Part shown: in pieces, positions 15,466 to 22,654 of the stretch | Layout of the letters: each line of letters starts with the position of its first letter | How positions within the stretch are numbered: the stretch's first letter is position 1 | Assembly (NCBI RefSeq): GCF_001419765.1 | Contig: NZ_LIRK01000021.1 | Coordinates: 1 to 42,812, forward strand | DNA length: 42,812 bases | Direction of reading: 5' to 3' | From: Streptomyces torulosus | Lineage (GTDB): Bacteria > Actinomycetota > Actinomycetes > Streptomycetales > Streptomycetaceae | The notes under the pieces: generated by a model | What the model saw: only the letters and a program-made list of their open reading frames with translations | What the model was told of the DNA's origin: nothing | The model's database searches: none | Position numbers and translations under genes: made by a program

Positions 15466-18435
15466 ATGCTGCCCGACGAGCACCGCACGATCGACTTCTT
15501 CTCCGAGGACGCCCTCCCCGTGCCCCGCCTGGCGCCGGCCGAGGCCGAGCACATCGCGGCCGCACACCTCGGTGTCACCGCCCGCGCGCAGGCGCTGGGC
15601 AGCCAGCAGGACGCCAACTTCCTGATGCACGCCGAGGACGGGACCCCCACGGCGATCCTGAAGATCGCCAACCCCGCGTTCGGCGCGGTGGAGATCGACG
15701 CCGCGGACGCGGCCGCCGACCTGATCGCCTCGGCCTGCCCGGACCTGCGGATCGCCACCGTCCTGCGCCGCCCCGACGGCTCCGCGCGGCGCACGACGGT
15801 GGACACCGACAGCGGTCCGGCCGTCGCGCGCCTGCTGCGCCACCTGCCCGGCGGCACGCTCTCGGGACCCCGCCACCTGTCTCCCGCCACCGTCGCGGGC
15901 ATGGGCGCGCTCGCCGGGAAGGTCAGCACCGCCCTGCGCGACTTCCGCCACCCCGGCCTCGACCGCGTGCTGCAGTGGGACCCGCGGCACGCCGATCGCG
16001 TCGTCGCCAAGCTCGCCGGGCACATCGCCGAACCCGACCGGCGCACCGCCGTCCTGGCCGCGACCGAGGAGGCCTGGGCCCAGGTCCGCAGGCTCGCCGA
16101 CGCGCTGCCCTCGCAGGCCGTGCACATGGACCTCACCGACGACAATCTGATCCGCCGTCCCGACAGCCGTCCGCCCCTGCCCGACGGGGTCATCGACTTC
16201 GGTGACGTGACCACGAGCTGGGCGGTCGGTGAACTCGCGGTGTCCCTGTCCTCGATGCTCCACCACGACGGCATCGAGCCCCACCATGTGCTGCCGGCCG
16301 TCCGTGCCTTCCACGCCGTCCGGCCGCTCTCCGCCGAGGAGGCCGACGCGGTGTGGCCGATCGTGGTGCTGCGCGCCGCCGTCCTGGTGGTCAGCGGACG
16401 GCACCAGGCCGTCGTCGACGAGGACAACGCCTACGCCAAGGACGCGCTCGACCATGAATGGCGCATCTTCGAACAGGCCACCAGCCTGCCCCTGCCGGTG
16501 ATGAGCCGCCTCGTCAGGGACGCGGCCGGCCTCGCCGACACGCCCGCCCGGACCGCGCGCGCCGACGCACCCGTACGCCCTCTCCTGCGGGACCTCGCCG
16601 CCGACGACATCACCCTCCTCGACCTGTCCACCGACGCCGATTCCATGGACCACGGGGCCTGGACGGACGCCGGCACCGAGGACCGGCTGACGATCGCCGC
16701 CCTCGCGGACGGGGCGGCCGCCGTCGCCATCCCGTACGCCCGTCCGCGCCTCACCCGGACACCGGCGCTGTCGGCGCTGTCCCCGGCCACGGTGCCCACC
16801 GGGATCGACCTCCGGCTCGGCCGGGACGCCGTGCTGCAGGCGCCCGCCGAGGGGACGGTCCGCGCCGCGGCGCCGGGCCACGTCGAACTCACCTACGGCA
16901 CACAGGTGCTGTCGCTGTCCTTCCCGCACGCGGACCGGCCCGTCGTCACCACCGGCGCGACCGTGCGGGCGGGCGAGGACATCGCCCACCTCGGCTCCGG
17001 CACCCCGGTCCACATCGCGCTGCGCGACGCCGACAGCCCCGCCGCCCCGCACCTGGTCCGCCCCGAGTACGCCGCCGGCTGGCTCGCGCTCACCGCCGAC
17101 CCGGCCCCGCTCCTCGGCCTCCCGGCCGACCCCGGCCGTACGGACGAGGAGGACCTGCTCGACCGGCGTGACGCCGTGTTCGCCACCGTGCAGGAGCACT
17201 ACTACGCCGACCCGCCGCGTATCGAACGGGGTTGGCGCCATCATCTGCTGTCCACCGACGGCCGCGCGTACCTCGACATCGTCAACAACGTCACCCCGCT
17301 GGGCCACGCCCACCCCCGCGTCGAGCGGGCGGTGTCCCGGCAGGCGCGCCGGCTCAACACCAACTCGCGCTTCCACTACGCCTCCGTGGTGGAGTTCACC
17401 GAGCGCCTCGCGGCGCTCCTGCCCGACCCGCTGGACACGGTGTTCCTCGTCAACTCCGGTTCGGAAGCCGTGGATCTGGGTCTTCGGCTGGCCATCGGGG
17501 CCTCCGGCCGGCACGACGTCGTCGCGCTGCGCGAGGCGTACCACGGCTGGACGTACGCCTCCGACGCGGTGTCCACCTCCCTCCAGGACAACCCGAACGC
17601 CCTGGCCAGCCGCCCGAGCTGGGTGCACACCGTGGACTCGCCGAACTCCTACCGCGGCCGCCACCGCGGGCCGGACGCCGTGCGCTACGCACCCGAGGCC
17701 GTCGCGCTGCTCGACGAACTGGCTGCTTCGGGCCGCCCGGCGGGCGCGTTCATCGGCGAGACCTACTATGGCAACGCCGGGGGAGTCGCCCTGCCCGACG
17801 GCTATCTCGCCCAGGTGTACGCGGCGGTACGGCGCCACGGCGGTCTGGCCGTCGCCGACGAGGTCCAGGTCGGATACGGCCGCCTGGGGCACTGGTTCTG
17901 GGGCTTCGAGCAGCAGCAGGTCGTGCCCGACATCGTCTGCGTCGCCAAGGCCATGGGCAACGGACACCCCCTCGGCGCCGTCATCACCTCCAAGGCGGTC
18001 GCGGACCGCTACCGCGACCAGGGCTACTTCTTCTCCTCCACCGGCGGCAGCCCCGTCTCCAGCGTCGTGGGCCTCACCGTCCTCGACACCCTGCGCGACG
18101 AGGACCTCCAGGGCAACGCGGTCCGAGTCGGCGGCCATCTGAAGAACCGGCTGGAGGCGCTGGCCGACCGCTACGACATCATCGGCGCCGTCCACGGCTC
18201 GGGCCTCTACCTCGGCCTCGAACTCGTCCGGGACCGCGAGCGTCTGGAACCCGCCACGGAGGAGACCGCCGAACTCTGCGACCGCATGCTCGACCTCGGC
18301 GTGGTCGTCCAGCCCACCGGGGACCACCTCAACATCCTCAAGATCAAGCCACCGCTGTGCCTCGACACCGCCGCGGCCGACTTCTTCGCCGACATGCTCG
18401 ACGTGGCCCTCACCCAACTCGGCCACTCCCGCTGA
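15466..18435 (+). CDS. Kinase / M23-like / class III aminotransferase-fold fusion enzyme
   Basis: A 989-residue protein of three parts. Residues about 20-330 form an APH/choline-kinase-type phosphotransferase with catalytic loop HMDLTDDN (220-227) and metal motif DFGD (244-247). Residues about 440-545 resemble an M23 peptidase fold (GIDLRLG, APAEGTV, GATVRAGEDIAHLG), but the zinc-ligand histidine before GID and the first histidine of the HxH motif are replaced by proline, so it is probably inactive. Residues about 555-989 are a class III PLP enzyme with Lys828 in VAKAMGNG as Schiff-base lysine. Relatives of the end parts are the human kinase AGPHD1 and phospholyases AGXT2L1/L2 (hydroxylysine and ethanolamine phosphate). 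The protein therefore probably phosphorylates a hydroxy-amine and eliminates phosphate in sequence. The ATG at 15466 follows GAGGA. Probably co-transcribed with the Lrp gene. Confidence 0.85.
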   Translation: MLPDEHRTIDFFSEDALPVPRLAPAEAEHIAAAHLGVTARAQALGSQQDANFLMHAEDGTPTAILKIANPAFGAVEIDAADAAADLIASACPDLRIATVLRRPDGSARRTTVDTDSGPAVARLLRHLPGGTLSGPRHLSPATVAGMGALAGKVSTALRDFRHPGLDRVLQWDPRHADRVVAKLAGHIAEPDRRTAVLAATEEAWAQVRRLADALPSQAVHMDLTDDNLIRRPDSRPPLPDGVIDFGDVTTSWAVGELAVSLSSMLHHDGIEPHHVLPAVRAFHAVRPLSAEEADAVWPIVVLRAAVLVVSGRHQAVVDEDNAYAKDALDHEWRIFEQATSLPLPVMSRLVRDAAGLADTPARTARADAPVRPLLRDLAADDITLLDLSTDADSMDHGAWTDAGTEDRLTIAALADGAAAVAIPYARPRLTRTPALSALSPATVPTGIDLRLGRDAVLQAPAEGTVRAAAPGHVELTYGTQVLSLSFPHADRPVVTTGATVRAGEDIAHLGSGTPVHIALRDADSPAAPHLVRPEYAAGWLALTADPAPLLGLPADPGRTDEEDLLDRRDAVFATVQEHYYADPPRIERGWRHHLLSTDGRAYLDIVNNVTPLGHAHPRVERAVSRQARRLNTNSRFHYASVVEFTERLAALLPDPLDTVFLVNSGSEAVDLGLRLAIGASGRHDVVALREAYHGWTYASDAVSTSLQDNPNALASRPSWVHTVDSPNSYRGRHRGPDAVRYAPEAVALLDELAASGRPAGAFIGETYYGNAGGVALPDGYLAQVYAAVRRHGGLAVADEVQVGYGRLGHWFWGFEQQQVVPDIVCVAKAMGNGHPLGAVITSKAVADRYRDQGYFFSSTGGSPVSSVVGLTVLDTLRDEDLQGNAVRVGGHLKNRLEALADRYDIIGAVHGSGLYLGLELVRDRERLEPATEETAELCDRMLDLGVVVQPTGDHLNILKIKPPLCLDTAAADFFADMLDVALTQLGHSR

Positions 18436-18791
18436 CCCCCACCCGGGGAGAGGACCCGGAGCGACGGCCGGCGCGCGCGGCGCGGACTCCGGAGCGGGCG
18501 GCGCGCGGTGATCTCGGCGCCCTCCACCCACGCGCCCCGCGCCGCCCCGCGCCGCGCCGCCCCGCGCCGTGCCGCCCCGCGCCGGCCGTCGCACGATCGA
18601 GCAGCGCCTCGAACCGGGCCAGTTCTACGGAGCGGCCCAGCAGCGGAGCTCTGCCACCTCCAACTACCCGTGTCCGCTCCCACAGTTGTCCCCTGACGTG
18701 ACCCGGCCGGGGTGGGTTGCGCAGGCAACCCCGGAGGGCGCTGGGCCCTCATACCTGTCGAAGCGCCGGGATATTCGCAGAGGAGCGTCCG
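18436..18791 (+). other. Intergenic region with GC repeat, upstream of molybdenum hydroxylase
   Basis: No credible gene. About 18533-18584 holds four copies of the core GCCCCGCGCC with short spacers. The last 80 bp carry two adjacent hairpins, listed separately, and the ribosome site for the TTG start at 18792. A promoter is presumably present but not evident by eye. Confidence 0.5.
18714..18750 (+). promoter_or_regulatory. Tandem hairpins in the presumed leader of the molybdenum hydroxylase operon
   Basis: GGGTTGC (18714-18720) pairs with GCAACCC (18725-18731) over a GCAG loop. GAGGGC (18734-18739) pairs with GCCCTC (18745-18750) over a 5-base loop. They lie 40-80 bp before the start codon. 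This could be an attenuator or a structured RNA element; it does not match a riboswitch class I recognise. Confidence 0.4.
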
Positions 18792-20942
18792 TTGGCTCGT
18801 CAGTTGTCGCGCCGGAAGTTCGTCGTGTACTCGCTCGCGGCGTCCACGCTGACCGTCGCCGCGCCGCTCGGCTGCGACGCGACGACGGCGGAAGGCGCCG
18901 AGGTCGCCGATTCCGCCCCCCGTCGGCCGTCCGACGTCCTGGTGACCGGTACCGACGAGGAGATGCTCGTCCTCGAGGTCACCAAGGCCAACAAGGTCGT
19001 GGTCCGGCTGCCGCGCGTCGAGGTCGGCCAGGGCGTCACGACCGCCGTCGCCATGATGATCGCCGAGGAACTGGACGCCCGGCTCGCCGATGTCGACATC
19101 CCGCTCGCCGACGCCCGCACCAAGGGCAACCAGTTCACCGGCGGTTCCAGCTCGGTGAGTTCGCTGTACGGCCCGGCCCGCGAGCTGGCCGCCCTGGCGC
19201 GCGCCAAGCTGGTGACCGCGGCGGCCAGACGCTGGCGGCTTCCCGCGCGGACCTTGAAGACCCGGAACACGAAGGTGGTCGCTCCGGACGGCCGCTCGGC
19301 CACCTTCGGGTCACTGACCGCGAGCGCCGCCCGGATCACCCGGCCGGCCGTGTCGAGCCGACCCAAGCCGGCGTCCAAGCACCGGGTGATCGGGAAGGCG
19401 ACGACCCGGATCGACGCCCGCGACATCGTCACCGGCAAGGCCGTGTACGCCGGTGACCTGACGGTGGCCGGGGCGAAGCCGACCGTCGTGGCCCGGCCGC
19501 CGACGCTCGGCGGGAAGGCCGTCTCGGTCGACTCCCGGGCCGCGCGGGCCATGCCGGGCGTCCACGCGGTCGTCGAGATCGCCGGAGGGGTCGCCGTGGT
19601 CGCGGACTCCTTCCACCACGCCTTCAAGGCGAGGGACGCCCTGCGGATCACCTGGGCCCCGGGCCCGCTCGCGCCGCTCTCCGACGCCGCGATCCGCTCA
19701 CGGCTGCGGGCCGCCGTCCCCCGGCTCGGCACCCCGCCGCGCGGCTCCACCCAGACGGAGGCCGAGTTCGAGTTCGCCTTCGTCAGCCACGCCCCGATGG
19801 AGGTGCTGACCGCGGTGGCGGACGTCCGCGCGACCCGCGCCGAGATCTGGTTCTCCTCCCAGACGCCGATGTACGCGCGGGACAGCATCGCCTCGGCGGT
19901 CGGGCTGCCCGAGTCGAAGGTCAAGGTCCACGTCGTACGCGGCGGCGGCTCCTTCGGCCGGAGACTCAATCACGACGCCGCGATCGAGGCGGCCCTCATC
20001 TCGAAGGCGGCCCGCCGACCGGTCAAACTGATGTGGAGCCGCGCCGACGACCTCCAGCACGGCAGGATGCGCCCGGCCAGCCACCACCGGATCCGGGCCA
20101 GCCACGCACGGGGCCGGGTGGTGGCGTTCACCCACGCGATGGCCTCGGTGACCGAGGCGTTCGAGGCGCGGGGGCCGTCCGCCCGGGGAACGGCCCAGGG
20201 GCCCGGCCAAGGGCCCGCCCAGGGCCGGGTGACCCGGGCCGCCGGACCGCTGCCCAGCGACAGCGGGCTGTACAACTTCGGCCGGGTCTCCGGGGATTCG
20301 GGCTCGGTCGAACTGGCGATGCCCCTCGGTGCCTGGCGGTCGGTGGACTCCGGGACGATGCGCACCGCGGAGGAGATCGTCGTCGACGAGGTCGCGAGGA
20401 GCCTGGGCAAGGACCCGGTCGCCTTCCGGCGCACCACCCTCAGGAACAAGGCCGTCAAAGCCGTGCTCGACAAGGTCGCGGACGCCGGTGACTGGGGCCG
20501 GACCCTGCCCGCCGGCCACGCGCAGGGCGTCGCCGTCCACGAGGAGTACGGCTCCCGCGTGGCGTGCCTCGTCGAGATCGACGCCGCCGACCCGAAGAAC
20601 CCCCGGGTCACCAAGGTGGTGATGGCGGCCGACGTCGGAACGGCCGTCAACCCGCGCGGACTCGAGGCACAGCTCATGGGCGCGGCGATCGACGGCATCT
20701 CCACCGTCCTGCGGGCCGGCCTGCACATCGACCGGGGCGCCGTCCGCGAGAGCAGCTACGCCGACTTCGCGTACGCCCGCCAGCGGCACGCGCCGCTGCG
20801 GTTCGAGGCCCACATCATGCCCTCACGGCGGGACCCGGGCGGGGCGGGTGAACTCGGTGTGCCCGCCGCGGCCGGCGCCGTCGCCAACGCCTACGCCCGG
20901 GCGACCGGCACCCGGCCCCGCCGTTTCCCCCTCAACTTCTGA
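18792..20942 (+). CDS. Tat-exported molybdopterin-dependent aldehyde/isoquinoline-type oxidoreductase, large subunit
   Basis: A 716-residue xanthine-oxidase-family catalytic subunit, closest in layout to isoquinoline 1-oxidoreductase large subunits (IorB-type). The TTG start at 18792 has AGAGGAG directly upstream and begins a twin-arginine signal (LSRRKFVVYSLAAS) ending in PLGC, which could also be a lipobox, so the enzyme is probably outside the membrane. Family motifs include VGQGVTTAVAMMIAEEL, the second molybdopterin domain VVRGGGSFGRRLNHD, and the catalytic Glu687 in GAGELG. It would hydroxylate an N-heterocycle or aldehyde, passing electrons to the [2Fe-2S] partner encoded just downstream. 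No maturation factor or electron acceptor gene is nearby. A longer frame from 18717 would run through the hairpins. Confidence 0.83.
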   Translation: MARQLSRRKFVVYSLAASTLTVAAPLGCDATTAEGAEVADSAPRRPSDVLVTGTDEEMLVLEVTKANKVVVRLPRVEVGQGVTTAVAMMIAEELDARLADVDIPLADARTKGNQFTGGSSSVSSLYGPARELAALARAKLVTAAARRWRLPARTLKTRNTKVVAPDGRSATFGSLTASAARITRPAVSSRPKPASKHRVIGKATTRIDARDIVTGKAVYAGDLTVAGAKPTVVARPPTLGGKAVSVDSRAARAMPGVHAVVEIAGGVAVVADSFHHAFKARDALRITWAPGPLAPLSDAAIRSRLRAAVPRLGTPPRGSTQTEAEFEFAFVSHAPMEVLTAVADVRATRAEIWFSSQTPMYARDSIASAVGLPESKVKVHVVRGGGSFGRRLNHDAAIEAALISKAARRPVKLMWSRADDLQHGRMRPASHHRIRASHARGRVVAFTHAMASVTEAFEARGPSARGTAQGPGQGPAQGRVTRAAGPLPSDSGLYNFGRVSGDSGSVELAMPLGAWRSVDSGTMRTAEEIVVDEVARSLGKDPVAFRRTTLRNKAVKAVLDKVADAGDWGRTLPAGHAQGVAVHEEYGSRVACLVEIDAADPKNPRVTKVVMAADVGTAVNPRGLEAQLMGAAIDGISTVLRAGLHIDRGAVRESSYADFAYARQRHAPLRFEAHIMPSRRDPGGAGELGVPAAAGAVANAYARATGTRPRRFPLNF

Positions 20943-20963
20943 CCCGACTCCGAGAAGGTGCCG

Positions 20964-21419
20964 ATGCCCTCCTACTCCTTCGTCCTCAACGGGAAACCGG
21001 TCACCGTCGAGGCCCCGGCCGACATGCCGCTGCTGTGGGTCCTGCGGGACATGCTGGACGTCACCGGCCCCAAGTACGGCTGCGGCGTCGGCGTCTGCCG
21101 CGCCTGTACGAGCCACCTGGACGGCGAGGACATCCAGCCCTGTGTCGTTCCGGTCGCGGACTGCGCGGGCCGTGAGGTCACCACGATCGAGGGGCTGGCC
21201 GACGGTGACGAGCTGCACCCCGTGCAGCGGGCATGGCTCCACCGCGACGTCGCGCAGTGCGGCTTCTGCCAGCCGGGCCAGATCATGGCCGCGGTGGCGC
21301 TGCTGAAGAAGACGCCCCACCCGACGGACGCGGACATCGACCGCATCGAGAACGTCTGCCGCTGCGGCACGTACTGCAGGATCCGCGAGGCGATCAAGAA
21401 GGCCGCGACGCACGGCTGA
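20964..21419 (+). CDS. [2Fe-2S] small subunit of molybdenum hydroxylase
   Basis: A 151-residue two-cluster iron-sulfur protein of the xanthine-oxidase family (IorA-type). The N-terminal plant-ferredoxin-like domain has Cys40, Cys45, Cys48 and Cys60. The C-terminal helical domain has Cys99 and Cys102 (QCGFCQPG) and Cys132 and Cys134 (VCRCGTYC). The ATG at 20964 has GAGAAGG upstream; a GTG two codons earlier is less well placed. It has no signal peptide, so it would have to be exported folded together with the Tat-tagged large subunit. It follows that gene after 21 bp. The order large-then-small is reversed from many ior-type operons. Confidence 0.9.
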   Translation: MPSYSFVLNGKPVTVEAPADMPLLWVLRDMLDVTGPKYGCGVGVCRACTSHLDGEDIQPCVVPVADCAGREVTTIEGLADGDELHPVQRAWLHRDVAQCGFCQPGQIMAAVALLKKTPHPTDADIDRIENVCRCGTYCRIREAIKKAATHG

Positions 21420-21772
21420 CGGCTCACCCGCGCCGGGGGGCGAAACCGGGTCCGGCGCACGGGCACGGAAGGTGGCGGCCGGGCGGCGGTCCTGTCCGAT
21501 CGCCGTGGCCGTCTCGCTGGGCATGGCCGTCGGCGTCCTCACCCACGAGGTCCCCGGTGCGCGGCGGAGGCCGGGGCGGGCTGTCGTTGGGACGCAAGCG
21601 GAGGCCCCCGCCCACGGAGGCTTCTCCGCAGGTCAGACGCCTGCAATGGTCGCGAAGCCCCGGGTGCTGCTCGGTTCCCTGCCGGGGTCGCGTCGGCCCG
21701 GCGGCACACGCGTCGGCGTACCCGGAGACCGGAGGGCAGGGGGCGGGCCGGGGCGCAGGCGATCACGGGGGC
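21420..21772. other. Intergenic region between convergent genes
   Basis: No credible gene. Weak inverted repeats that may stop transcription: GCGCCGG (21430-21436) with CCGGCGC (21452-21458), and GCGGAG (21598-21603) with CTCCGC (21624-21629). About 33 bp near 21512-21544 closely resemble part of the permease gene near 11240-11272, in a frame that could read AVSLGMAVGVLTHE; this may be chance. Confidence 0.4.
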
Positions 21773-22009
21773 TCAGCCCTGGTCGCCGGAACTCTTCTCC
21801 AGCTCCTGCGCCGCCTCGACGAGGGCCTGGGCGCCCTCCAGGTCGTCGCCGAAATCCACGGTCAGCGCGCAGTCGGCGCCCGGCTCCCAGAGCATGGCGA
21901 CCTCGTGCTCCCTGCTCCGGACACCGCTGACGAGGGTCGCCACGTCCTGATCACTGATGTCGTGCAGCCCCAGTCTGACCGTGCAGTCGATCTCCTTGCT
22001 CAGCCGCAT
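21773..22009 (-). CDS. Small conserved-looking hypothetical protein
   Basis: A 78-residue acidic protein with no recognised family. It has a balanced, non-repetitive composition (MRLSKEIDCTVRLGLHDISD at the N-terminus, then alternating beta and helical stretches, ending in a charged helix with ELEKSSGDQG). There is no signal peptide or membrane segment. The ATG at 22009 is preceded by CTGGAGGCGCC, an excellent ribosome site, which is the main reason for accepting it. It is a single gene, convergent with the molybdenum hydroxylase operon and divergent from the biosynthetic cluster. No function is proposed. Confidence 0.68.
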   Translation of the reverse strand: MRLSKEIDCTVRLGLHDISDQDVATLVSGVRSREHEVAMLWEPGADCALTVDFGDDLEGAQALVEAAQELEKSSGDQG

Positions 22010-22654
22010 GGCGCCTCCAGATTGTCGCCCCTGCGGCCAGTCTGCGCCTCACTCGAATGCCGCGCACATGGAGCGGCCCCGTCACCGTTCCTGTGGACTG
22101 AGCATGGGTGAGCCCGCTCAGCCGCACGCCCCGAACGGTCTTGGGCGTACTGGTCCCCGGCGTTCCCGACCCCGGGGCGGCGACACGCATCCTGTGCGTG
22201 GTCCGGTCCCGGGAGGCCGGCTCCCTGCGCGACCTGGCCTATAGGTACGGCCAGCGGCGACGGGGAGGCCCTGAACCATCCTCTGGTGGAGCAGGGGCCC
22301 CGCACGCTGACGCCGTACCCGGTGTCCCAGATCGCACCACCACGTCAGCCCGATCAGCCCAGGACGCCGCAAGCTCACAAGCGGACGATCACACGATCGA
22401 GCTAATTCGGTCTCGTGCACACTCTTCGGCAAGCAGCTACCACCCCGCGTCACATGCGTCGCCCTCTCCCGCGCCGCCGGGTCGGGCCCCCGGGGCCCCC
22501 GCGCTCAAGGCCCGCTTAAGACCCGCTCGGCAGGCTCGGTCCGGCCACCGGCAGTGGTGGTGGGCCCGGTTCCGGGACGGGGCGCGGGTCCGTAGCGGCG
22601 ATCTCGTACCACCGAGAGCGCCGCGCGACGGGCGATTCAGTGAATGGAGACACC
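22010..22654. other. Long non-coding leader region of the biosynthetic cluster
   Basis: 645 bp with no supported gene; open frames on both strands lack ribosome sites and have Arg/Pro/Gly-rich shadow composition. The stretch around 22385-22440 is less GC-rich than its surroundings and is where I would expect a promoter or activator sites for the cluster, but no box was assigned. Confidence 0.4.

Noticed and set aside
15352..18594. 1080-residue minus-strand frame opposite the kinase-aminotransferase gene
   Set aside because: Gly/Arg/Val-rich antisense shadow caused by GC-biased third positions; the plus-strand frame has all family motifs.
18714..18750. Known riboswitch (molybdenum cofactor, cyclic-di-AMP or cobalamin)
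   Set aside because: The two short hairpins lack the conserved bases of these classes as far as I can recall; reported only as structured leader.
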